Assembly (NCBI GenBank): GCA_902628495.1
Contig: CACONH010000001.1
Location: forward strand, 124,001-188,000
DNA length: 64,000 nucleotides
Reading direction: 5' to 3'
From: an uncultured Pelagibacteraceae bacterium
Lineage (GTDB): Bacteria > Pseudomonadota > Alphaproteobacteria > Pelagibacterales > Pelagibacteraceae
Below are positions 10,797 through 20,678 of this stretch, one piece after another. The notes under the pieces were generated by a model. It searched no databases. It was not told the DNA's origin and saw nothing but the letters and a program-made list of their open reading frames with translations. The position numbers and the translations under genes were made by a program. The number at the start of each line of letters is the position of its first letter. Within the stretch, counting starts at the first letter, position 1.

Positions 10797-11387
10797 ATGG
10801 AAAAAGAAAACGAAAATACCTCAAAGATAGAAAATGAAGAAGAAATAGTTAATGACGAAAAGAACTCTAAAAGTGAGCAAAAGGAGGAGTTGACTATAGA
10901 AGAGAAATTAAAAGAGACAGAGGATAAGTTAACTAGAAGCTATGCTGAATTAGAAAACCAAAGAAGAAGATATGAAAAAGAAAAAGAAGAGGCTTATGAA
11001 TATGGAGGTATGGCACTTGCGAAAGAATGTTTAAATCTCACAGACAACTTGGAGAGATCTAAATTATCTATTATTAGTGATGAAAGTCTTGAAAAAAGCA
11101 ATAAAGATAAAATAATTGAGCATCTTGATGTTATTTATAAGGATATCTTATCAATTTTTAAAAAAAATCAGATCGACGAAATTTCTGCCCTTGGTGAAAA
11201 ATTGGATCCAAACAAACATCAGGCCATGCTTGAAATTGAAGATGCAGAAAAAGAACAAGGTATAGTTGTTCAAGAAATTCAAAAAGGATTTACGTTAAAA
11301 GGAAGATTACTAAGACCTTCATTAGTTGGGGTCTCCAAAAAACCTCAAAAAAATGAGGAAAAACAGCAAAAAAAGGAGAAAAATTAA
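10797..11387 (+). CDS. grpE: Nucleotide exchange factor GrpE
   Basis: Coiled-coil plus LDPNKHQAMLEIEDAEKEQGIVVQEIQKGFTLKGRLLRPSLVGVSK. Confidence 0.95.
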   Translation: MEKENENTSKIENEEEIVNDEKNSKSEQKEELTIEEKLKETEDKLTRSYAELENQRRRYEKEKEEAYEYGGMALAKECLNLTDNLERSKLSIISDESLEKSNKDKIIEHLDVIYKDILSIFKKNQIDEISALGEKLDPNKHQAMLEIEDAEKEQGIVVQEIQKGFTLKGRLLRPSLVGVSKKPQKNEEKQQKKEKN

Positions 11388-11447
11388 TATTAGTTATAAC
11401 TTGTAGATTAGGAATTAACACTTATATGACCATTATTATTTAAGAAT

Positions 11448-13370
11448 ATGAGCAAAGTAATTGGAATAGATTTAGGAACAACGAATTCTTGCGTGGCAAT
11501 TATGGATGGCACACAAGCAAAAGTTTTAGAAAATGCTGAAGGTGCTAGAACTACACCTTCGGTTGTTGCTTTTACAGATAATGATGAAAAACTAATTGGA
11601 CAACCAGCAAAAAGACAGGCTGTAACCAATCCTGAAAATACAGTATTTGCCGTTAAAAGATTGATTGGAAGAAATTTTGATGATCCATCAGTAAAAAAAG
11701 ATATAGAAACATCTCCTTTTAAAATAGTAAATTCAGAAAAAGGTGACGCATGGATTGAGGCTAAAGGAAATAAATATTCCCCATCTCAAATTTCAGCTTT
11801 TATTCTTCAAAAAATGAAAGAGACAGCAGAAAAATATTTAGGTCAAGAAGTAAAAAAAGCCGTTATAACTGTTCCAGCGTACTTTAACGATGCCCAAAGA
11901 CAAGCAACTAAAGATGCTGGAAAAATAGCTGGTTTAGAAGTTTTAAGAATTATAAATGAGCCTACCGCAGCCTCACTTGCTTATGGTTTAGATAAGAAAA
12001 CTAACAAGAAAATTGCAGTTTATGATTTAGGTGGCGGAACATTTGATGTTTCAATACTTGAATTAGGTGATGGTGTATTTGAAGTTAAGTCTACTAATGG
12101 TGATACTTTTTTAGGTGGTGAAGATTTCGATAATACAATTGTTGAATATTTATTATCTGAGTTTAAAAAAGATAGTGGAATAGACTTAAAATCTGATAAA
12201 CTTGCACTTCAAAGATTAAAAGAAGCTGCAGAAAAGGCAAAAATTGAACTTTCATCAGCAGCACAAACGGAGATAAATCTTCCTTTTATTACAGCAGATA
12301 AGACTGGACCGAAACACATAAACTTAAAAATGACCAGAGCTAAACTAGAAGCCCTAGTTGAAGATTTAATTAAAAGGACTATGCCACCGTGTGAAACAGC
12401 TCTTAAAGATGCTGGTCTTTCAGCGGGTGAAATAGATGAGATAGTGCTAGTTGGTGGTATGACTAGAATGCCTAAAATAATAGAAGAAGTTAAAAACTTT
12501 TTTGGTAAAGAGCCAAATAAATCTGTGAACCCTGATGAGGTTGTTGCTATGGGTGCAGCTATTCAAGCTGGAGTATTGCAAGGAGATGTGAAGGATGTTT
12601 TATTGTTAGATGTTACACCTCTATCTCTTGGAATTGAGACACTAGGTGGAGTGTCAACGAAGTTAATTGATAAAAACACAACTATTCCAACTAAAAAGAG
12701 CCAGGTATTCTCAACAGCTGAAGATAATCAGCCAGCTGTATCCATCAGAGTTCTCCAAGGTGAAAGAGAAATGGCATCTGATAATAAAGTTTTAGGTAAT
12801 TTTGAATTAGTTGGTATTGCACCAGCACCTAGGGGTGTTCCTCAAATTGAAGTTACATTTGATATTGACGCTAATGGCATAGTAAATGTTTCTGCTAAAG
12901 ATAAGGGCACAGGTAAAGAACAAAAAATTCAAATTCAAGCATCAGGCGGCTTAAGTGAAGAAGAAATTAATAAAATGGTTAAGGAAGCTGAAGCTAACAA
13001 AGATGCTGATAAAAAGAAGAGGGAAGCTGTTGATGCAAGAAATCAAGCAGATACATTATTGCACTCAACTGAGAAAAATTTAAAAGAGCATGGAAGTAAA
13101 GTATCTGAGGCAGATAAAAAAGCTATCGAAACTGCATGTTCAGATTTAAGAAATTCTTTGAAAGGAACTGATGTCGAAGATCTTAAAAAGAAAACACAAG
13201 ATTTAGTTCAAGCATCTATGAAATTAGGTGAAGCTATCTATAAGTCACAACAAAGCGCTAAACCAGACGATGGTGCAAAAGACAAAAAAGAAGAAGGAAA
13301 AAAAGACGATAACGTTGTTGACGCAGACTTTGAGGAAGTAAAAGACGAGAATAAAGAAAAAAGTGCCTAA
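11448..13370 (+). CDS. dnaK: Chaperone DnaK
   Basis: [18 protein letters not shown]; full-length Hsp70. Confidence 0.99.
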   Translation: MSKVIGIDLGTTNSCVAIMDGTQAKVLENAEGARTTPSVVAFTDNDEKLIGQPAKRQAVTNPENTVFAVKRLIGRNFDDPSVKKDIETSPFKIVNSEKGDAWIEAKGNKYSPSQISAFILQKMKETAEKYLGQEVKKAVITVPAYFNDAQRQATKDAGKIAGLEVLRIINEPTAASLAYGLDKKTNKKIAVYDLGGGTFDVSILELGDGVFEVKSTNGDTFLGGEDFDNTIVEYLLSEFKKDSGIDLKSDKLALQRLKEAAEKAKIELSSAAQTEINLPFITADKTGPKHINLKMTRAKLEALVEDLIKRTMPPCETALKDAGLSAGEIDEIVLVGGMTRMPKIIEEVKNFFGKEPNKSVNPDEVVAMGAAIQAGVLQGDVKDVLLLDVTPLSLGIETLGGVSTKLIDKNTTIPTKKSQVFSTAEDNQPAVSIRVLQGEREMASDNKVLGNFELVGIAPAPRGVPQIEVTFDIDANGIVNVSAKDKGTGKEQKIQIQASGGLSEEEINKMVKEAEANKDADKKKREAVDARNQADTLLHSTEKNLKEHGSKVSEADKKAIETACSDLRNSLKGTDVEDLKKKTQDLVQASMKLGEAIYKSQQSAKPDDGAKDKKEEGKKDDNVVDADFEEVKDENKEKSA

Positions 13371-13398
13371 GAGCTAACAACTGTTTGTCTAATTAGTT

Positions 13399-14523
13399 AT
13401 GGCAAAAAGAGATTACTACGAAGTCTTAGGTGTAAATAAATCAGCATCGGCAGATCAAATAAAAGCTGCCTATAGAAAACTAGCTGTAAAACATCATCCA
13501 GATAAAAATAAGGGAGACAAAACTTCTGAAGAAAAGTTCAAAGAGGCATCAGAAGCATATCACGTTTTATCAAATGCGGAGAGAAAACAAAATTATGATA
13601 ATTTTGGTCATGCTGCGTTTGAGAACGGGGGGGGTGGTAGAGGAGGTTTTAGCAATTTTGATTTTTCTAGTCACTTCTCTGATATTTTTGAGGATTTCTT
13701 TGGTGATTTTGGTGGAGGCGGAAGAAGAAGTAGAAAAGCAAATTTTAGAGGGTCTGATTTAAGATATGATTTATCTATTTCACTTGAGGAGGCTTATACA
13801 GGAAAAAAACAAGACATAAAATTTTCAACATCTGAAAAATGTGAGATTTGCAATGGTAGTGGCTCTAAACCTGGCACTAATATAGGCTCTTGCTCTATGT
13901 GTGGAGGTAATGGTCAAGTAAGGTCGAGCCAAGGTTTTTTCACTGTACAACAGACGTGCCCTCAATGTTCAGGCACTGGCGAACAAATTACTAATCCATG
14001 CGGTAGTTGTGGTGGTCAAGGAAAGAAACAAGCATCAAAAAGATTATCAGTGACAATTCCAAAAGGTGTCGATGATGGTACTAGAATTAGATTAGCAGGT
14101 AAAGGGGAGGCTGGTTCTAGAGGTGCATCAAGTGGGGACTTGTATCTTTTTATAAATGTTTATTCCCATGATTTATTTAAAAGAAGTGAGGAAAATTTAT
14201 TTTTTGAATGTCCAATATCTATTGCAGATGCAGCACTAGGAGCATCCATAGAAATACCAACTATCGATGGAGGAAAAGCAAAAATTAAAATTCCATCTGG
14301 TACACAAAGTGGTAAACAATTTCGATTAAAAGGTAAGGGAATGCCTTTAATGAGAGGAGGTGGCATTGGAGATTTATATGTTCAAGTAAATACCGAAGTA
14401 CCAGTTAACCTCAACAAAGAGCAAAAAGAACTTCTTGAAAAATTCAGAGAAATTGAAAATGAAAAATCTAATCCTAGTATCAAAAAGTTCTTCCAAAAGG
14501 CAAAAAATTTCTGGAAAAGCTGA
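13399..14523 (+). CDS. dnaJ: Chaperone DnaJ
   Basis: J domain with HPD, G/F region, CxxCxGxG zinc repeats. Confidence 0.99.
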   Translation: MAKRDYYEVLGVNKSASADQIKAAYRKLAVKHHPDKNKGDKTSEEKFKEASEAYHVLSNAERKQNYDNFGHAAFENGGGGRGGFSNFDFSSHFSDIFEDFFGDFGGGGRRSRKANFRGSDLRYDLSISLEEAYTGKKQDIKFSTSEKCEICNGSGSKPGTNIGSCSMCGGNGQVRSSQGFFTVQQTCPQCSGTGEQITNPCGSCGGQGKKQASKRLSVTIPKGVDDGTRIRLAGKGEAGSRGASSGDLYLFINVYSHDLFKRSEENLFFECPISIADAALGASIEIPTIDGGKAKIKIPSGTQSGKQFRLKGKGMPLMRGGGIGDLYVQVNTEVPVNLNKEQKELLEKFREIENEKSNPSIKKFFQKAKNFWKS

Positions 14524-14552
14524 AACTAATAAAATAAAAACTGTTTTTTTAA

Positions 14553-15386
14553 ATGATATCTTTATCAACAAAATTAAAAATTAAATGTGCATCATTAATA
14601 AGTAATCTTTTGGTTTTATTTCTTGGAGACAAAAACAAAATAATAAACAGAAGTAATATTAATTATTGTATTAATCTCAGAGAAGGCATAGACCTAGGAA
14701 TTTTTCTTGGTATTAACAATGAGACTTCTATTTTAAATATAGATAAAATTATGAATATTAACAAAAAAAAAACAATAATTGATATTGGTGCAAATATAGG
14801 ATCTGTATCCCTTCCATTAGCAAAAACATTTAAAAATTCTACAATAATTTCTATTGAACCAACAGTTTATGCATTTTCTAAACTGAAAAAAAATGTAAAT
14901 TTAAATCCTTATTTAAAAAAAAGAATTATTCTTCAAAATATTTTTATTTCAAATAAAAAAAAAATAATCAAGGAAGTTCATTCATCATGGAATTTTTTAG
15001 ATAGTGGTAAAAAACACCAGGTTCATATGGGTATTTTAAAGAAAACATCATTAAAAACAAAAAAACTTGATCAAATTTGCTCAAAACTTGAAAATATTGA
15101 TCTCATTAAAATTGATGTAGATGGACATGAACTAGATGTATTAAAAAGTGGTAAAACAACAATTATGAAACACAAACCCTTTATATATTTTGAATTTGCT
15201 CCTTATTTATATAAGGAGTTTGGATACACACCGGAAAATTTGATAAATTATATTAAAAAAGATTTAGATTATTTATTTTTTGACGAAAATTTAAAAAGAG
15301 TTTTTAATATTGAAAATTTTATAAAAAAACTTCAGGGTAGATCACAAAACTTTTTTTTATTTCATAAAAGTATTAAGGTAAAATAG
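14553..15386 (+). CDS. FkbM-family methyltransferase
   Basis: IIDIGANIGSVSLPLAKTF, IDLIKIDVDGHELDVLKSG. Confidence 0.85.
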   Translation: MISLSTKLKIKCASLISNLLVLFLGDKNKIINRSNINYCINLREGIDLGIFLGINNETSILNIDKIMNINKKKTIIDIGANIGSVSLPLAKTFKNSTIISIEPTVYAFSKLKKNVNLNPYLKKRIILQNIFISNKKKIIKEVHSSWNFLDSGKKHQVHMGILKKTSLKTKKLDQICSKLENIDLIKIDVDGHELDVLKSGKTTIMKHKPFIYFEFAPYLYKEFGYTPENLINYIKKDLDYLFFDENLKRVFNIENFIKKLQGRSQNFFLFHKSIKVK

Positions 15387-15388
15387 CT

Positions 15389-15556
15389 ATGAGTCTTGAA
15401 ATTATTGTCCCTATAATAGCTTTAATAGGTGTTTTAGTATTAGTATTACCAGAGTTTATACGCACTAATTACAATATTAAAATATTAATTAAAAACTTAT
15501 CAATATGGATTATTGTAATCCTAATGATACTAATATTTATATATTTTATATTATAA
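15389..15556 (+). CDS. 55-aa hydrophobic small ORF, two predicted TM segments (not in ORF track)
   Basis: Hand translation: MSLEIIVPIIALIGVLVLVLPEFIRTNYNIKILIKNLSIWIIVILMILIFIYFIL; starts 3 nt after the FkbM gene stop. Confidence 0.55.
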   Translation: MSLEIIVPIIALIGVLVLVLPEFIRTNYNIKILIKNLSIWIIVILMILIFIYFIL

Positions 15557-15567
15557 ATATTTATTAA

Positions 15568-15747
15568 TTATTTATTTTCAGCGCAGATATCCTTAATCAC
15601 AGGAACACTTGCACAATCACCACATTTGGTAACTTGTACCAAACATCCGCTATCAAGCATTTTCACGTCTACAACTCTATCACACTTAGAGCAAACCGAC
15701 GAAATAGTTAATCCGCACTTTTTACAACTAAATTTTTGTGTTTGCAT
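15568..15747 (-). CDS. 59-aa Cys-rich small protein, probable metal-binding/zinc-ribbon type (not in ORF track)
   Basis: Hand translation: MQTQKFSCKKCGLTISSVCSKCDRVVDVKMLDSGCLVQVTKCGDCASVPVIKDICAENK; 8 Cys, three CxxC motifs. Confidence 0.75.
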   Translation of the reverse strand: MQTQKFSCKKCGLTISSVCSKCDRVVDVKMLDSGCLVQVTKCGDCASVPVIKDICAENK

Positions 15748-15794
15748 GTAGTTAAGATAAAAAATTAAAAAAAATTATTCAAGAAATAACGTAT

Positions 15795-15813
15795 AATATT
15801 GATTATCATTATC
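15795..15813 (-). promoter_or_regulatory. Fur-box-like palindrome 1
   Basis: Minus strand GATAATGATAATCAATATT matches 17/19 of GATAATGATAATCATTATC; about 50 nt upstream of the Cys-rich ORF start. Confidence 0.7.
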
Positions 15814-15854
15814 ACAAAAAAACCAATTAAAATCATCTCTTTAAAAAAATCTTT

Positions 15855-15873
15855 ATGAATGATAATCATTATC
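15855..15873 (+). promoter_or_regulatory. Fur-box-like palindrome 2
   Basis: ATGAATGATAATCATTATC matches 16/19 of the Fur consensus; ends 14 nt before the likely dapB start. Confidence 0.7.
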
Positions 15874-15887
15874 AACAAAATCTTTAT

Positions 15888-16661
15888 ATGAAAATAAATT
15901 TAACTATCACAGGATGTATGGGAAGAATGGGTCAACAGCTTATTAAATCTTCAAATAAAAATAAAAACTTCAAATTAGTTTCGCTTACAGAAAACTTTAA
16001 AATTAATAGAAAAATAAACAATGTTTTACCTGAATTTAATAACGTTAATTCTTTTAAAAAAACTAATGTCATCATAGATTTTACAGTACCTAAATGTACG
16101 CTGGAAGTCCTTAAAATTGCCTCAAAATTAAAAAAAAGGGTTGTTATAGGCACTACTGGTTTTACTAAAAATCAGGAAAATACAATAAAAAGATATTCTA
16201 AAAAAATTCCAATATTAAAAGCTGGGAACATGAGCTTAGGTATTAATTTATTAATGTATTTGACAGAAATTACCTCCAAATCTCTTGGAAGCAATTTTTT
16301 GAGTAAAGTTTTTGAAATTCATCATAAACATAAAAAAGATCACCCGTCTGGCACAGCTTTAATGCTTGGAAAAGGAATAGCTATTGGGAAGAATAAAGAT
16401 CTAAATAGATTGATAGGAAAAAAATATCTAAATAAAAAATCTTTTCCTTACGGAAAAAAAATAAATTTTAATTCGATGAGAAAAGGTGAAGTAATTGGTG
16501 AACATGAAGTTAAATTTTCTAGTGGTAAAGAAATCATAACTTTAAATCACGAAGCATTTGATAGAGCCTTATACTCTGAGGGTGCTTTAACCGCAGCAAA
16601 GTGGTTGATGAAGAAGAGACCAGGCCTTTATTCAATGAGAGATATATTGAACTTTAAATGA
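15888..16661 (+). CDS. dapB: 4-hydroxy-tetrahydrodipicolinate reductase
   Basis: INLTITGCMGRMGQQLI, EIHHKHKKDHPSGTA. Start moved from 15855 to 15888 because the upstream codons lie on the Fur-like box. Confidence 0.95.
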   Translation: MKINLTITGCMGRMGQQLIKSSNKNKNFKLVSLTENFKINRKINNVLPEFNNVNSFKKTNVIIDFTVPKCTLEVLKIASKLKKRVVIGTTGFTKNQENTIKRYSKKIPILKAGNMSLGINLLMYLTEITSKSLGSNFLSKVFEIHHKHKKDHPSGTALMLGKGIAIGKNKDLNRLIGKKYLNKKSFPYGKKINFNSMRKGEVIGEHEVKFSSGKEIITLNHEAFDRALYSEGALTAAKWLMKKRPGLYSMRDILNFK

Positions 16662-17326
16662 GTTCAAAAAATGCTGACAAAATCAAAAGAGCTAAAATAG
16701 TATTAAAAATACTTAATAAGACTTATCCACACATTAATGTCCCTCTTGAAAGTAGAAATGTGTTTACTTTATTAATTTCAGTTCTTTTGTCTGCACAATG
16801 TACAGATGTGAATGTAAATAATGTGACAAAAGATATTTATCCAAAATATTATAAGCCTATTCATTTTGTAAAGCTTGGGAGAAAAAAAATTGAAAGGTTA
16901 ATAAGAAGAATAGGAATATTTAGAATAAAAGCTAAAAGTATTTATTACTTGTCTAAAACCTTAGTAGAAAAATATAATAGTAAAGTTCCAAGCACCTTTG
17001 AACAATTAGAGGAACTTCCTGGAGTTGGTCACAAAACTGCAAGTGTAGTCATGTCTCAAGGTTTTGGTCATCCCGCTTTCCCAGTAGACACTCATATTCA
17101 CCGGCTTGCTCAAAGATGGGGATTAACAAATGGTAAAAATGTTGTTCAAACCGAGGAAGATCTAAAGAGTTTATTTCCAAAAAAATCTTGGAACAAACTT
17201 CATTTACAGATTATTTTTTATGGTAGAGAATATTGTAAGGCTCGAGATTGTTACGGTATTTCTTGTAAAATTTGCACGAGTTGTTATCCTAATAGAAAAA
17301 AACCAATTAAAACTAAAAAGGCTTAG
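16658..17326 (+). CDS. nth: Endonuclease III
   Basis: LLSAQCTDVNVNNVT, LPGVGHKTASVVMSQGFGHPAFPVDTHIHRLAQRWGL. Confidence 0.94.
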   Translation: MSSKNADKIKRAKIVLKILNKTYPHINVPLESRNVFTLLISVLLSAQCTDVNVNNVTKDIYPKYYKPIHFVKLGRKKIERLIRRIGIFRIKAKSIYYLSKTLVEKYNSKVPSTFEQLEELPGVGHKTASVVMSQGFGHPAFPVDTHIHRLAQRWGLTNGKNVVQTEEDLKSLFPKKSWNKLHLQIIFYGREYCKARDCYGISCKICTSCYPNRKKPIKTKKA

Positions 17327-17327
17327 C

Positions 17328-18257
17328 ATGAAAATATTAGGTATAGGCAATGCAATTGTAGATGTAATTTGCAAAGTTGAGGATGATTTTATTCAAAAAA
17401 ATGGTCTTACTAAAAGTACAATGAAGCTCATTTTTGAGGAAAAAGAATTTAAACAACTATTATCTAATTTAAAAATTGAAAAAACTGTGTCAGGCGGATC
17501 TGTGGCAAATTCTATAGTTGGTATTTCACAGCTCAAAAACAAAGTTGGTTTTATAGGTAAAGTGAGTGATGATGAATTAGGCGGAAAGTATGAAGAAGGA
17601 CTTAAACAAGAAAATGTTGAATATTTTTACTCGAAGAAAAAGGAGGAGTTACCAACAGGCACTTGTTTAATTTTAGTAACACCAGACTCTGAGAGAACAA
17701 TGTGTACTTTTCTTGGAACAGCGGGAAAAATAAATGAAAATGATGTTGATACAAATGCCGTAAAACAAAGTGAACTTATTCTATTGGAAGGATACCTGTG
17801 GGATGAGGGAGATCCTAAAAAAGCTTTTGATAAAGCAATAACTAATGCAAATAAAGTTGCAATGTCTTTATCAGATCAATTTTGTGTTGATAGACATAAG
17901 CCTCATTTTTTAAATTTAGTTAAAAATAAATTAGATATAACATTTGCTAATGAACAAGAAATTATGTCTTTAATTGATGCTAAAAACTTTGATGAGGTAA
18001 TTAATTTTGGAAAAGGTCTTAAAAAATTATTGGTTATCACTAGGGGTGAAAAAGGTGCAATCTCAATTAACGGTGATGAAGTTACAGAATGTGGTATTCA
18101 AAAAAATCTCAAAATAATTGATTTGACTGGTGCTGGAGATTTATTCGCCGCAGGATTTTTACATGGTCATGTAAACGGTCTATCTCAAAAAGAATGCTTA
18201 GAAAAAGGTACTGAAATGTCTTCTAAAGTTATTCAACAAATTGGTGCAAGAATATAA
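17328..18257 (+). CDS. PfkB-family (adenosine/ribokinase-like) kinase
   Basis: GIGNAIVDVICKVEDDF, LKIIDLTGAGDLFAAGFLHG. Start at the internal ATG 17328; the listed upstream part overlaps nth. Confidence 0.9.
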   Translation: MKILGIGNAIVDVICKVEDDFIQKNGLTKSTMKLIFEEKEFKQLLSNLKIEKTVSGGSVANSIVGISQLKNKVGFIGKVSDDELGGKYEEGLKQENVEYFYSKKKEELPTGTCLILVTPDSERTMCTFLGTAGKINENDVDTNAVKQSELILLEGYLWDEGDPKKAFDKAITNANKVAMSLSDQFCVDRHKPHFLNLVKNKLDITFANEQEIMSLIDAKNFDEVINFGKGLKKLLVITRGEKGAISINGDEVTECGIQKNLKIIDLTGAGDLFAAGFLHGHVNGLSQKECLEKGTEMSSKVIQQIGARI

Positions 18258-18269
18258 TAATTAGTCGTA

Positions 18270-19250
18270 ATGATTGATTTTGCTGTAATAGGATCAGGAA
18301 TATCAGGTGCCACAATATCTAACAAGTTAGTTAAAAAATACCCAATTAAAGTTTTTGAAAAAGCCAGAGGGGTTGGTGGGAGGAGTTCTTTTAAAAGATT
18401 TAAGGGCAAGATTGGGTTTGATCATGGTCTTCAATATCTATCTCCAAGATCTAGAGAGTTTAAATCTTTTACTAATAAGCTAATTAGAAAAAGAGTTATC
18501 AAACATTGGAAAGGCAATCACGAATTTTTAAATGAAAAAGTAAAAAGAGACAAAAAACACATCAAATTAATAGGAGTAAGAGGTAATAACGACATTAGTA
18601 AACATTTATTAAAAAAGATAAATTGTAAATTCCAATCAGAATTGTCAGAGATACAAAGAAAAAAAAATTGCTGGTTTCTTAAATTTAAGAATAACACTAG
18701 CGCTTATGCAAAAAACTTAATTATTACAGCTCCATTTCCACAAGTTAAAAAGTTAACATCTAGGTTCGTTAAAACAAAACTTTTTAAAAATAAAGTAACA
18801 ATGAATTCAAGTCTGACTGTATTAATAATGACCAATAAAACTGATAGTAATGTCAGTAGTTTTTTTACCAATGATAATATTTTAGGTTGGGTTTCAAATG
18901 AAAATTCAAAGAAAAGATTTAAGTATAATAAGGATTTATGGGTACTTCAGAGCACTTATGAATATGGTAAAAAACATACTGATAATTATAAAAATAAAAA
19001 AAAGTTTTACACGAACATTTTAGTTAATAAATTTAAAAAATTATGTAAAGTAAAAATAAGAAAAGTTTATTTCACACATATTCACGGTTGGAAATACTCG
19101 TCTAATTCAAAACCTTTAAAAATATTAAGTTATTGGGATAAAAGTTTAGGACTAGGAATTTGTGGAGATTGGTTTGGAGGTCCAAGACTAGAGAATGGCT
19201 GGCTAAGCGCTAATAATTTGTACAAAAAAATTAATAAAAATTTAAAATAA
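18270..19250 (+). CDS. FAD-dependent amine oxidase / renalase-like protein
   Basis: FAVIGSGISGATISNKLV and C-terminal LGICGDWFGGPRLENGWLSANNL. Confidence 0.85.
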   Translation: MIDFAVIGSGISGATISNKLVKKYPIKVFEKARGVGGRSSFKRFKGKIGFDHGLQYLSPRSREFKSFTNKLIRKRVIKHWKGNHEFLNEKVKRDKKHIKLIGVRGNNDISKHLLKKINCKFQSELSEIQRKKNCWFLKFKNNTSAYAKNLIITAPFPQVKKLTSRFVKTKLFKNKVTMNSSLTVLIMTNKTDSNVSSFFTNDNILGWVSNENSKKRFKYNKDLWVLQSTYEYGKKHTDNYKNKKKFYTNILVNKFKKLCKVKIRKVYFTHIHGWKYSSNSKPLKILSYWDKSLGLGICGDWFGGPRLENGWLSANNLYKKINKNLK

Positions 19251-19256
19251 TTTCAT

Positions 19257-20525
19257 ATGACAATATTTTTTTTTAACAATAAAGATTATCAAAAAGAAGT
19301 TATTTTTTTTATTATTCTTTATTTCACTTTAATAATAAGTTTCTTTTTTGGTGAGGATTCAACAGGAGGAGCATTTAGAGATTACGCTAATCAAAAAAAA
19401 GCGGTCCAAAGTTTCGCTACACAATTTTTAAATACTTTTTACGAATATGATTCATTTCAAACAAGACATTCCCCTATTTTGATAATCTTTCTATCTTTAT
19501 TTAAAAAGATTAATCTAGCAGATACCCTAACGAGACTAATTCATCTTCATATATGTTTGTTGTTACCTTTTTTCTTTTATAAGTGCTTAACGATAAAATT
19601 TAATAAAATAGATAGAAAAGTTTTATTTTTTTTATCAAGCTTGATTTTCTTATCGCCAACATTTAGAAGTTTGGCTATTTGGCCTGATAGTAGATTACTT
19701 GGTCTCACTTTATTTACGCTCAGTATTTATTATTTTTTAAAATTTGAGGATAGTAAAAATTTTAAATTTGCTATTAAAAATGTTTTGGTTTTAGCTCTAA
19801 GCGCTTACATCAGTCCTAATTTTTCTGTTTTTTCGATATTTTTTTTTATTAATTTCATTTTATATTACGGTTTTTTATCAAGGCAAAATTTATACTTGGT
19901 TATTATAAATGTAGTGTTGGCGTTTCCTGCCTTCTATTACGTATTTATTCTCGATGTAAATTTTTTATTAAAATCAGCTGCAATAGGAATTGGGAGTAAC
20001 GAAAAAATTATCTTTAATAATATTTTTAATGATATTTTGATTACATTTTCAATTGTTTTCTTTTACTTAATACCATTTATTTTTTTTAGAATAATTAAAA
20101 TAAATAATGTTTTAGATATTAAAAATATTTTAATTTCCTTAATTATCTTTTTAATTTGCGTGTTAAATTTTAATTATAATTATTCATATAGTGGTGGTGG
20201 TATATTTTTTAAGTTGTCTAATTATTTCTTTAAAAATAATTATTTATTTTATTTTATATCATTTTTCGCAATTCTAGTGATCTGCTCATTAATTAAAAAA
20301 AAATATTTAAATATTTTACTCATGGTATTAATTATTTTGAATAATCCACAATATACAATTTATCACAAATATTTTGATCCTTTTATTCTTATAGCATTTC
20401 TTACAATTTTCTCTTTTAATCTCGATTTAAAAAAAGTTTATTATAAAAAAAACTATTTGCTTATTTTTACATATTTTTTAGTTTTTTTGATTATAAGTAA
20501 CTTAAAATTAATATTATTAGTCTAA
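19257..20525 (+). CDS. Polytopic membrane protein, possible GT39-like glycosyltransferase
   Basis: Many TM segments; family assignment uncertain. Confidence 0.5.
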   Translation: MTIFFFNNKDYQKEVIFFIILYFTLIISFFFGEDSTGGAFRDYANQKKAVQSFATQFLNTFYEYDSFQTRHSPILIIFLSLFKKINLADTLTRLIHLHICLLLPFFFYKCLTIKFNKIDRKVLFFLSSLIFLSPTFRSLAIWPDSRLLGLTLFTLSIYYFLKFEDSKNFKFAIKNVLVLALSAYISPNFSVFSIFFFINFILYYGFLSRQNLYLVIINVVLAFPAFYYVFILDVNFLLKSAAIGIGSNEKIIFNNIFNDILITFSIVFFYLIPFIFFRIIKINNVLDIKNILISLIIFLICVLNFNYNYSYSGGGIFFKLSNYFFKNNYLFYFISFFAILVICSLIKKKYLNILLMVLIILNNPQYTIYHKYFDPFILIAFLTIFSFNLDLKKVYYKKNYLLIFTYFLVFLIISNLKLILLV

Positions 20526-20555
20526 AGTTATCTAATTAGATATTGTTATTAATAT

Positions 20556-20678
20556 ATGTCAAAAAGATACAGTGGAAAATCATTCAAAGATTCTAGTGTC
20601 ATGAAGAGACCTAAATTATCCTTTAAAGAAAAAAGGAAACTTAAAAGGGAAAAAAGAAAAACAAAAATTGAGAAATAA
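20556..20678 (+). CDS. 40-aa Lys/Arg-rich small ORF (not in ORF track)
   Basis: Hand translation: MSKRYSGKSFKDSSVMKRPKLSFKEKRKLKREKRKTKIEK; overlaps the tesA-like start. Confidence 0.5.
   Translation: MSKRYSGKSFKDSSVMKRPKLSFKEKRKLKREKRKTKIEK

Noticed and set aside
13574-13762. Alternative-frame ORF inside dnaJ
   Set aside because: Overprints the G/F-rich linker; composition artefact.
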